22,627 bases of DNA, taken from contig JASCIV010000367.1 of the NCBI GenBank assembly GCA_030374735.1, positions 1-22,627 of the forward strand, in the 5' to 3' direction. Below, piece by piece: positions 1-7,110 of this stretch. How positions within the stretch are numbered: position 1 is the first letter of the stretch; each line of letters starts with the position of its first letter. Made by a program: the position numbers and the translations under genes. Below the pieces are notes generated by a model, which saw only the letters and a program-made list of their open reading frames with translations, was not told the origin of the DNA and did no database searches. The DNA is from Gracilaria caudata (taxonomy: Eukaryota > Rhodophyta > Florideophyceae > Gracilariales > Gracilariaceae).

Positions 1-178
1 GGTCCGAATGGGGCGATCGGTAAGCTTTCTCATCCCGTCTCCAATCGTGCAGCGTGCGGCGTACGTGCTGACAAAGCTGTTTGTTCTTCTATGCGTTTTT
101 TTTTTTTGTTTTCGCTCAACAGCCGGTATGGACAGTCTTCCTAGCAGTGCTGCATCCACTTGCCTCACCTGCGGCTGA
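1..178 (+). CDS. 3' end of an unidentified spliced gene (partial at left edge)
   Basis: I do not recognise this gene; only its 3' end is present. Bases 1-19 look like the end of an exon. A spliceosomal-type intron runs from 20 to 122, and the next exon starts at 123. The preferred frame begins GGT CCG AAT GGG and reads across the splice into GMDSLPSSAASTCLTCG, ending at TGA 176-178. All three frames are open over the 19-nt exon, so the frame is not fixed. A second frame (PVWTVFLAV...) stays open to 262 and could continue to 654 through a weaker candidate intron at 263-323 (GTAAGC...CATAG). That longer product is Cys/Arg-rich and looks less protein-like. The splice is well supported; the reading frame is a guess. 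Confidence 0.4.
   Translation, partial: VRMGRSVSFLIPSPIVQRAAYVLTKLFVLLCVFFFCFRSTAGMDSLPSSAASTCLTCG
20..122 (+). other. Spliceosomal intron, 103 nt
   Basis: It has a GTAAGC donor at 20, a GTGCTGAC branch-site-like sequence near 65-72, a pyrimidine tract that includes a run of T residues, and a CAACAG acceptor ending at 122. The same donor and branch motifs occur in the introns of the gene at 20735-21683. Confidence 0.65.
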
Positions 179-1553
179 GCGTGCCTTTTATCAGCGGCGT
201 AGTGCTGCCTTCATTTCACCACGAGACCAGCTGATCTCAACATCTTGCCAACTCTGTACAGGGTAAGCGTTACGTAGCATGAACGCCGATGCAGTAGATA
301 CGCGACTGAGTCTTTCCACATAGAACGCACACATATGACATTGTAACCTACTTAAAGCTCGTCATCATGCTCAACTTCCGCTCCTTGCACTTTTCGCATA
401 AAGGTAAAGTTGTTCAGGACCAGTTCTCATGTCGTAATCCAACTCGTGTCCGTCATGAGCGTTACCTCAAGGTCGTCGCTCTTCCTCGTTCCAAATGTCA
501 TGCAGCATACAGATGCAGAGTAACCATCATTTTCTGGGAACGACTCGCAACGCATGTCGTGGGACTCTTCCGCAACATATACCGAAAACGGGCAACATGC
601 ATAGCGACATGGTCTAGATGTCTTCAATGTTTGGGCACATGCTCGTGCATTTGAATTAAAAAGTTGCATCATCATCATATGGTGGTTCAGTACAAAATGC
701 TCATAGCTAATCTGCATAACTTGACGCTCTTTGAGTTCATAAACGGTTCAGGGATACACAATAGTCAGTACGAGAGGGGGTGACCTTGCAGTTTCATTGC
801 AGTATAAAGGAAGGAGCAATTAGATTGCAAGAGAACACTCTTTTAGTCTTTGGGTCCCGGCCATTCACATCTCATCTGCGGGGCATTGAGCCCAACAGAG
901 GTGTGTATTCTCAACCACATACGGACGCCGTTTGGAAGCATGAGCTTCACAAGTAGGAACGTGCTAGAGTATTATATAACTTACTGCCGAGCACACGCGA
1001 GCAGGGATATCCTTGATACCGTTTACAAGGGTAGCAACAACACAATGTGATGATGTCAAACAAAAAACAACATACCAAGGCGGAAAAATAAACCACGCAA
1101 GTCCTTTAAAACTGTTTAGATACATGGAGCAATGCATCTTCCATAAATCTTGAGTTATGCAAACGCAACCGGAGGAGATAATTGCGTGTGTGTGCACATA
1201 TCCCTGTACGTGAGCGAACGAACGAGACGGAGTGACAAAGAGCGAGACAATCAAGCAAGCGAGCGGAGCTGATAGGTATCTCAATGCTCCTGCACGTCTT
1301 TGCTGTCGAATCATGGTTTCAACCACAAAAAGATCGACGAGGTGATCTGCATCGCAGAATCTGCGCTCTTGCGCCGCCATTGATTACGGCCCCATGTGAG
1401 CCACAAGTGCGCTGGCACTTGTTGCACATTTTCATACTCCCTGTGACGTGAGGTCGTGCGCGTCGCTGATTCAGCGCCCAAGGCAAAACGAGGCAGCATT
1501 GGGCAGCTCAACGACGAAGTGCTCTCCCGTCGCAACAGTATCGCGCCTTTGCC
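179..1553. other. Intergenic region, no convincing gene
   Basis: I see no recognisable protein or structural RNA. A second possible intron of the left-edge gene lies at 263-323. A TATA-like stretch (AGTATAAAGG) occurs near 801. A short-period GAGCGA/ACGA-type repeat lies around 1210-1265. The minus strand has an open frame at 964-1380, listed separately at low confidence. The last 170 bp or so are the 5' flank of the hydrolase gene. Confidence 0.6.
964..1380 (-). CDS. Possible hypothetical protein or first exon, divergent from the hydrolase
   Basis: This is a 138-codon frame starting MAAQERRFCD in a good ATG context (GCCGCCATGG). Residues 36-56 are hydrophobic and could be a membrane segment. 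I recognise no family. The last six codons run through a consensus GTAAGT donor (minus strand, 984-979), so if real this may be a first exon ending at 985. The composition becomes Cys/Trp/Phe-rich and unconvincing after about residue 60. It may be chance: many frames of this length here are shadows of real genes. Confidence 0.22.
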   Translation of the reverse strand: MAAQERRFCDADHLVDLFVVETMIRQQRRAGALRYLSAPLACLIVSLFVTPSRSFAHVQGYVHTHAIISSGCVCITQDLWKMHCSMYLNSFKGLAWFIFPPWYVVFCLTSSHCVVATLVNGIKDIPARVCSAVSYIIL

Positions 1554-2459
1554 ATGAAACTGGACCCCGCTTTTGTATGTGCTCCCAGCATTGCGAAACA
1601 ATGTGTCTCTCGCTCTTCCAAGGTTGTGAAACGAGATAACGGACCGCGCAATCACAATGTGCTGCAACGTCGACGTGTGTCGATGACAAGCGCTGAGGCT
1701 GGTCAAACGACCGTGTCCGAACAAACGGAAGTTTGCTACGCCCCAGTTCTGATCCTGCCCGGACTTGGAAATGCAAGTTCCGACTACACAAAGTTGTCGC
1801 ACAAACTTTTGGGGAGAGGACACCAATCAGTGTCAGTGGTTCCGATGCGGCGGTGGCAATGGGGCCAAAACGCCAAGGGCTTCCTTCAGAAGGACTACTG
1901 GACGTCTACGCTAACCCCTGATTCAGTACTGGATTGGTACTTCAACAGAGTCGATAAGGCCGTCACGCAGCTGATGGGCAAGACTGAAGGAGCGAAGCTC
2001 AACATGGTTGGCCACAGCGCTGGCGGATGGCTGGCGAGAGCGTACATTGCGGAACGCGCTCCAGAGGGATTGCAAGTATCTACGTTGCTCACACTGGGCA
2101 CGCCGAACCGTGGCCCACCTGCCGGCACGTTGGATCAAACAAGAGGTCTTCTTCGATATGTTGAGGAACGATGCGACGTTTCCAGGCTGGTCACGCAGTT
2201 TGTATGCGTGGCCGGAACAGGAACAGTTGGAAAGCAGTTTGGCAAAGGTTCCGTTTCAGAACTGGTGGCGTATCTGAGCTACGCCGCTGTGTGTGGACGA
2301 GGAGATGTGGATGGAGATGGTGTGACACCTGTTGAGGCGGCATGCGCGAAGAATGCGGAGCTTGTGCTGTGCGAAGATTGCGACCATTCCATGTTAACCA
2401 GCCAAAAGTGGTATGGTAGTGACAGTGCGTTTTCAAATTGGGCAGAGTATCTCTGTTGA
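1554..2459 (+). CDS. Plastid-type alpha/beta hydrolase (lipase-like, cyanobacterial type)
   Basis: A 301-residue serine hydrolase of the alpha/beta fold. The oxyanion-hole strand is VLILPGLGN near residue 65. The nucleophile elbow is GHSAGG with Ser155, followed by the LLTLGTPNRG strand. The likely acid is Asp255 in GDGVTP and the likely base is His278 in CDHSM. The chain ends with a WYGS...W..YL motif. This C-terminal layout, including WYGS and DG.TP.EAA, is what I know from cyanobacterial and plant chloroplast lipase-like hydrolases rather than from secreted lipases. The first 45 residues or so are rich in Ser, Arg and Lys with almost no acidic residues, and look like a plastid transit peptide. 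A second Met at residue 44 could begin the processed or cytosolic form. The substrate is not evident; a plastid lipid or other ester is inference. The gene has no intron and faces the carrier gene tail to tail. Confidence 0.85.
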   Translation: MKLDPAFVCAPSIAKQCVSRSSKVVKRDNGPRNHNVLQRRRVSMTSAEAGQTTVSEQTEVCYAPVLILPGLGNASSDYTKLSHKLLGRGHQSVSVVPMRRWQWGQNAKGFLQKDYWTSTLTPDSVLDWYFNRVDKAVTQLMGKTEGAKLNMVGHSAGGWLARAYIAERAPEGLQVSTLLTLGTPNRGPPAGTLDQTRGLLRYVEERCDVSRLVTQFVCVAGTGTVGKQFGKGSVSELVAYLSYAAVCGRGDVDGDGVTPVEAACAKNAELVLCEDCDHSMLTSQKWYGSDSAFSNWAEYLC

Positions 2460-2641
2460 CGAGACAGCCAAAGAGTGAGAGAGAGATACAGAGATAGATA
2501 GCGATGGAACAGCGGGTGTTGAGAGGAAACGTAATGGTTTTATGATGATGGTTACATGAGTGTCTTGAGGGTTGAGTGATCTGCGTTCGGAAGCGACAGC
2601 TCTCGACAAGTACGGTTGTATGGGGTTGTTACATACGCAAA
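2460..2641. other. Convergent 3' region between hydrolase and carrier genes
   Basis: A 182-bp gap between two stop codons holds both 3' UTRs. It has a GA/GATA-type simple-sequence stretch at about 2475-2503. No clear AATAAA was seen. Confidence 0.6.
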
Positions 2642-3613
2642 TCAGAGTGTTCCGGATTCCTTAAGACGACGCTGGACCTCGTACATGAACATGGTGACCC
2701 CGAACAATGGGGACACAGTGAGTATACGCGGACCGACACCTGCAAAGAAGCCGCGAATGCCGCGTGTGGCGTAGATGGACTTGGCACACTGGACAATTCC
2801 GAAGTGGGCGGCGGGTTTTGCGGTGGATGACATAGATCGCGAGGACTGCGGAGTGGGAGCTGCCGGGCGGATGGTCTGCGCGGCGGACGGTGATGCGGGT
2901 GCGGCGGGAGATACGGGCAACTCCTTTTTATTGATGGACTGCAGGTTGGTCTTAATGACATCGGCCGGTGTAGACGTAATAGCGGCGGTGGATCCGGATA
3001 GAATTCCTGCCAGGAAGACCTTGGGTGTTGGCAAGGTGCCATCGCGATCAGTGAACATGAGGCGTAGGTAGGTGTTCATGGGGAAGAACACGATGCTGAA
3101 GGGGATGTCACGTAGCAAGGTGGCCGAGACGCCCTTGTAGAGGCCGCTTATACCAAGCTTCGAGATGAGACGCCCCATTGTCAGCGTTGAAGTTTGCATA
3201 TTGATCATCATCACTTCCATGGGGTTAGTGGCGATGACCTGAGTCAAACCGGCGCCAGCGCCGGCGATCATGGCGTGGGGTATGGATATGGATCCGTCGG
3301 GGCGCGACAAGACGGCGGTAAGGTAGTCATTAACAGAGAGCTTTATTGCCTTCTCGGGAAATACGCCCACGAGAGCCGGGGCAAGACCACGGTAGAGCGA
3401 TCTAAAGCCGGTTTCACGCGCTATCTTGAAGCCGGTCTGCACGAAGTTGGTGTACTTAGTCGGGCTCACCTGCAGGTGAGTGCGGATGGTGTATAGCGGA
3501 TACACGGAGCCCTGGCCAATCACGCCGGCGACGCCGCCGAACAGGATGTTCTGCAGCAGGTTCTTGTTGCCGGAGTGGGCGGCGGCGGACGACTGCGGGG
3601 AGGGCTTGGTCAT
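2642..3613 (-). CDS. Mitochondrial carrier (SLC25), glutamate / aspartate-glutamate carrier-like
   Basis: A 323-residue inner-membrane transporter with three repeats of two transmembrane helices. Signature prolines are P39 (PLYTIRTHLQ), P131 (PMEVMMINMQ) and P216 (PADVIKTNLQ). The stretches PEKAIKLSVND (86-96), TNPMEV (129-134), LLRDIPFS (166-173) and SPLFGVT (301-307) are hallmarks of the glutamate (SLC25A18/22) and aspartate-glutamate (SLC25A12/13) branch. There is no EF-hand N-terminal domain, so it resembles the stand-alone glutamate carriers. Repeats 1 and 2 have degenerate signatures: Tyr41 replaces the acidic residue and Met136 the basic one. A Pro/Ala/Ser-rich insert (about 228-268) sits in the third matrix loop. 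The frame stays open upstream to 4156, but I start at ATG 3613 because the longer version is low-complexity Arg/Ala, comes from the GC-rich promoter and overlaps the divergent gene. The exact substrate is uncertain. Confidence 0.88.
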   Translation of the reverse strand: MTKPSPQSSAAAHSGNKNLLQNILFGGVAGVIGQGSVYPLYTIRTHLQVSPTKYTNFVQTGFKIARETGFRSLYRGLAPALVGVFPEKAIKLSVNDYLTAVLSRPDGSISIPHAMIAGAGAGLTQVIATNPMEVMMINMQTSTLTMGRLISKLGISGLYKGVSATLLRDIPFSIVFFPMNTYLRLMFTDRDGTLPTPKVFLAGILSGSTAAITSTPADVIKTNLQSINKKELPVSPAAPASPSAAQTIRPAAPTPQSSRSMSSTAKPAAHFGIVQCAKSIYATRGIRGFFAGVGPRILTVSPLFGVTMFMYEVQRRLKESGTL

Positions 3614-4167
3614 GGTGGGGGGGAGGGGAAGCGAGGGGGGAGGCGACGGGGAAAGCGAGGCGTCGACGAGGCGACGGGGGAGGCCGGGAGATATGCTGCG
3701 GCATATGAGGTGCGGGAAGGTAAAGCCATAACGGCGAGTGGAACGCAGAACCGTGACGCCGCCCCTGACGGCGGCGGCCGGGCGGAATGGCGCGGCGCGC
3801 CGCTGACGTGTGTGTGCGGGCGGGAGGGGGTGCTTTGCTGACACCTGCGGCCAATTTCGGCGGCGCGCCGTTTTGTGATCTGCACGCGCGTGGCACGGCG
3901 GGGCGCGTGCGCACGCGCGATGCGGTGGCGCGAACAGAGCGCGGCGGCGCGACGCGGCGCTACGGTGGCGACGTGCTCGTAGCGCGAGCCGCCCCCGCGA
4001 GCCGCCCCCGCCGTCCGCGCGCACAACGTCTCGCGCGCTAAATGTCACGCGTGCCCGCGTGCGCCGCGCGCTGAGACACTCGCCGTCGCGCCGCTCTCCG
4101 CGGCGCGCTCCATGTGCCTCGTCGCTGTCGCTCATCTCGCGCACTTTGCGCGCCACACGCCGCCCTC
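3614..4167. promoter_or_regulatory. GC-rich divergent promoter region
   Basis: This 554-bp gap separates the start codons of the carrier (-) and the deubiquitinase (+). It is very rich in G, C and CpG, with many GCGCGC and GGCGCGCCG motifs and no TATA box that I can see. The carrier-proximal side (about 3615-3695) is strongly G-rich on the + strand. Long open frames on both strands here are composition artefacts. Promoter function is inferred from position. Confidence 0.6.
3615..3652 (+). promoter_or_regulatory. G-quadruplex-type G-run cluster upstream of the carrier start
   Basis: Four runs of at least four G occur within about 35 bp, just upstream of the carrier ATG, with loops of about 1, 6 and 7 nt. 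This satisfies the usual G3+N1-7 quadruplex pattern. It lies on the strand opposite the carrier mRNA sense strand, so it could form in DNA but not in that mRNA, whose leader would be C-rich. Confidence 0.4.
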
Positions 4168-6636
4168 ATGGCCGCCGACGAGTATGACGGCAACTGGCAG
4201 CGCCTCATGCTCAACATGGGCTACTCGCAGCACGACATCGCGCGCGCTGCCCAAGCCGGCATGTCCAACATCCAGCAGGCCGTCGAGTTTCTCGCCGAAG
4301 GCAACGCCCCCCCGCCACCGCTCAACGTCTCCGACGAGTGGCCCGCCTTGACGCAGCCGCAGCCCACCGATCACCACCAGCACTATCAGAACATCATCAG
4401 CACCGACGTCTCCAACCTTTCCGCCCACAATCAGCAGTACCCCCAGCCGCAGTTCGGAGCCATTGCCAACGCGCGCGACTCGCTCGATCGCTTGGGCGTC
4501 ACCGAGGGTACGTCCGCCCCGGTCGTCTCCGTCGACGATCTGCCCGCTGCTTCGCACGACGATCAGATTCGCGCCGCTCTGGAGCTCTCCCGCAAGGACC
4601 AGTATGAACGAGATACGCAGCAGGCAATCCAGGCCTCAAAGCATGACGCCTTTGCCGTGCCCAACACTTCGGACCAGGACATGATGCGCGCAATCGAGGA
4701 AAGCCTCAAGTACAATCACCGCCCTGCGGAACGTGCCGTGTCATGGCAGTCAAACGCGTACATCACCGAACCTCCTGCGCAACGTCCCAGTTTGCAGCAC
4801 CCCGTGGGTTTGAGGAATATCGGAAACACCTGCTATTTGAACTCTCTGCTTCAAGTTTACTACTATCTTCCAGCCTTTCGTCGCGCCATCATGATGTACC
4901 GCTCGCCGCTCGACCATTCGGATGGCTTAAGCTCCCAACATGGCTGCAGTGCCACAGAGAAGAAGAGTGAGACTACCTCCGACATGTTGCAGGATCTTAA
5001 CGAGACAAATGAGGTTCCCTGCGTTGAAATCTCGGATCAGCAAGATCCCAAGTCTTCTGCTGAGACAGCAGAGGACAGAGAAGCCGCCATGAAGCGAAAC
5101 GCGGTTACTTTTGTTGTCGAATTGCAGCGTCTTTTTGCCGCTATGGCGCTGGGAAATCGCACCTGTGCAGATCCCACCGATGTCGCTCGAGCAATGCGCG
5201 GCTCTGACGGTGAGCGCATCGTCATTGGAGCGCAGCAGGATGCGTCGGAATTCAATGAGCTGTTTCTCAATATGGTTGAAATGGGCCTCAAGCAGGACGT
5301 GTCACAATCGCAGTCTTCAATGGAAGACGTTACCGTGATGTACGAAGCCCCCTCTCCTCCAGCACCCGCCTCTCTCGTCAAAGACCTCTTCACAATTCGC
5401 TTTCGGCAAGAAACACTGCGTTCCAAGAACGATACTGCCAAATTGGATAGTGAAGTGGAGAATCCGGTCACCACAAGAGGTGAAACCACGGCTATCATAG
5501 TCAATGCCACCACGAAGCAGGAACGAAACCTGTATGCTGGCTTAGATGATTATGCGCTGACCAAGATTGAGCCGAGTGACGGAGATACGGTACTTGTGGT
5601 TCAAGATGGTGCCAAGGACGCTCTCGATGGAAACCAGACAACCGAGGCGACCCCGCTAATCTCAAACACTGCGCCAGACTCGGTCTGCGAGTCTTCCACC
5701 AACAAGCCAGATCACTCTTTGGCCACAAAGAGCGTGTGGTTTACTGCACTCCCACCAGTGGTAGTAATTTATCTTCTGCGGGTAAGCTACAACAGAAGCA
5801 CTCTACAAGCAGATAAGGTTCACGATCGGTACGATTTCCCTCTAGAAATAGCATTTGATCGCTACATGGAAAAGAACCGCGAAGAAGCCACTCGAGCTCG
5901 GAATCGAGTGATTGCGCTAAAGAAGGAGAGAGAACGTCTCAACTCGCTTCTCGAGCACTATCGCGGTTTTCCTGTGAATTCTTGTCGAGAGATAGAGGAA
6001 GTAGGCTGCTCAACGAATCAACCGCGTACTGCAAAGCACAGATACGAGGAAGGGTATTTTTCGGCGGCTAGCAGGGTACAAAAGCGCCTTAAGGAAGCGC
6101 TTGAACCCAGCTCGGCTCTGTTCAGAGTTGATGGTTTGTCGCGGGAGAGTATAGAAGCGTCGTTGGGCACGATTGGGAGAATTCTGGATCACGATCGTGG
6201 AAAATGTGAAGCTTACGAACGGGAGCTCAATGCGATTGAACCGGAGGCAAGCGTGTATCGCGGACTGGCTAGCATGAAGTACAAACTGCATGCAGTGCTT
6301 GTGCACGATGGGGCTCCAGAGAGCGGTCATTATTGGGCATTCATTCGAGACTGGAACTGCATTGATTCTAGCAAAATCTGGATGAAGCTGAGCGACTCGA
6401 TGGTTTCGTTTATTTCTGAGGAAGAAATGTATGCGTTTTCGGTGGGTGGGAGCGGTAGAGCATCAGCGTATTGCTTGATATATGTGTCATCTTTGCAACT
6501 GAATCAACCATCGCGAAATATCGTTGACGAAAGCAATGAACTGCTTCCCAAGCAACGTATTGAGGAAATCGCTCGTGACGTGCTGGAGCTCGAGGTTGAG
6601 GAACAAAATGTCTCAGCAGAGCAGCAGAGGGTTTGA
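4168..6636 (+). CDS. Ubiquitin-specific protease, USP25/USP28 type
   Basis: An 822-residue cysteine protease that removes ubiquitin from proteins. Domain order: UBA-like fold at about 8-44; a VVSVDD stretch (119-124) that could bind SUMO; UIM-like helices at about 131-145, 149-159 and 169-183; then the USP catalytic domain. The Cys box is GNTCYLNSLLQ with Cys222, the QQDASEF box lies at 356-362, and the His box is SGHYWAFIRD with His721. A long helical insert (about 568-700) sits before YKLHAVLVHDG, where USP25/28 carry their dimerisation insert, and the domain closes with ASAYCLIYV. This whole layout matches animal USP25/28. The residue aligning with the third catalytic Asn/Asp is Ser742, in MKLSDSMV. 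I start at 4168 because the UBA-like domain begins there; a Met 18 codons earlier (4114) gives an Arg-rich leader. No intron is seen. Confidence 0.93.
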   Translation: MAADEYDGNWQRLMLNMGYSQHDIARAAQAGMSNIQQAVEFLAEGNAPPPPLNVSDEWPALTQPQPTDHHQHYQNIISTDVSNLSAHNQQYPQPQFGAIANARDSLDRLGVTEGTSAPVVSVDDLPAASHDDQIRAALELSRKDQYERDTQQAIQASKHDAFAVPNTSDQDMMRAIEESLKYNHRPAERAVSWQSNAYITEPPAQRPSLQHPVGLRNIGNTCYLNSLLQVYYYLPAFRRAIMMYRSPLDHSDGLSSQHGCSATEKKSETTSDMLQDLNETNEVPCVEISDQQDPKSSAETAEDREAAMKRNAVTFVVELQRLFAAMALGNRTCADPTDVARAMRGSDGERIVIGAQQDASEFNELFLNMVEMGLKQDVSQSQSSMEDVTVMYEAPSPPAPASLVKDLFTIRFRQETLRSKNDTAKLDSEVENPVTTRGETTAIIVNATTKQERNLYAGLDDYALTKIEPSDGDTVLVVQDGAKDALDGNQTTEATPLISNTAPDSVCESSTNKPDHSLATKSVWFTALPPVVVIYLLRVSYNRSTLQADKVHDRYDFPLEIAFDRYMEKNREEATRARNRVIALKKERERLNSLLEHYRGFPVNSCREIEEVGCSTNQPRTAKHRYEEGYFSAASRVQKRLKEALEPSSALFRVDGLSRESIEASLGTIGRILDHDRGKCEAYERELNAIEPEASVYRGLASMKYKLHAVLVHDGAPESGHYWAFIRDWNCIDSSKIWMKLSDSMVSFISEEEMYAFSVGGSGRASAYCLIYVSSLQLNQPSRNIVDESNELLPKQRIEEIARDVLELEVEEQNVSAEQQRV

Positions 6637-6645
6637 CCCAATGTA

Positions 6646-6651
6646 AATAAA
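6646..6651 (+). terminator. AATAAA polyadenylation signal of the USP gene
   Basis: AATAAA lies 9 nt after the stop codon and overlaps a TGTAA (6642-6646). Confidence 0.5.
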
Positions 6652-6764
6652 CTGTGCGGTCGAGGAGAACGTGAGCACCTCGCTTATCTTTGTGCGTCCA
6701 GCGCGTAGTGGCGAATATCTTTATCGCAAATACGTGCCGAAGCCAGTCTTCATCGAAGATCAAT

Positions 6765-6816
6765 TACCCTCTATCCCTCATATCCCAACTTGGGATATGA
6801 GGGATTCCCAAGGGTA
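6765..6816. repeat. 33-bp perfect palindrome nested in a 52-bp inverted repeat
   Basis: Arms of 16 bp (6773-6788 and 6790-6805, ATCCCTCATATCCCAA and its exact complement) flank a single base. Outside them TACCCT (6765-6770) pairs with AGGGTA (6811-6816), with unequal spacers of 2 and 5 bp. Perfect symmetry of this length is not expected by chance. It lies about 130 bp after the USP stop, so it could be a transcript hairpin, a protein-binding site or the remnant of a small mobile element. Confidence 0.85.
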
Positions 6817-7110
6817 AGGATACCGTCGTATGACAGTAGCCCTCTCCGTTGGGATTTTGTTGGGAATTGGATCTACACAGTTGTTTGACAGAAAATATTT
6901 GAAAATTAATTCTATACACACGGGTTACGAAACTCTTTTGAGAACCTTTTCCGTTCTCTGCAGCCTTGTATCTATGGCCACAAAGTTGCTCTTGATCCTT
7001 GCGACACTATCCACTCATCTCGTGGTAATCTGTCTCGCCACCCCATGGGGAGATTTTCATCATGCCGCCTTCCTCCTCTTCCGACATCTTTTACGCCATG
7101 ACAAACGGCG

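Larger units (their letters stand above)
6637..7110. other. Intergenic region: 3' UTR, palindrome, RCC1-BTB 5' flank
   Basis: An AATAAA signal lies at 6646-6651, and a perfect palindrome at 6773-6805 sits inside a looser inverted repeat. A possible 5'-leader intron runs 6814-6963: GTAAGG donor and a pyrimidine-rich CTCTGCAG acceptor, but no CTGAC branch site. Two upstream ATG frames precede and overlap the RCC1-BTB start: 6830-7198 (122 codons, hydrophobic) and 7062-7124 (20 codons, MPPSSSSDIF...). I do not call either a gene. Confidence 0.5.

Noticed and set aside
181..196. GCCTTTTAT stretch recalling the U5 snRNA loop
   Set aside because: No flanking stem complementarity; lies in or next to exon sequence.
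2484..2510. ACAGAGA-containing stretch reminiscent of the U6 snRNA core
   Set aside because: The surrounding sequence is a GA/GATA simple repeat and lacks the U6 5' stem-loop and the rest of the core.
3614..4156. N-terminal extension of the carrier frame to 504 residues
   Set aside because: The added 181 residues are Arg/Ala/Pro-rich with no family resemblance, come from the GC-rich promoter and overlap the deubiquitinase start.
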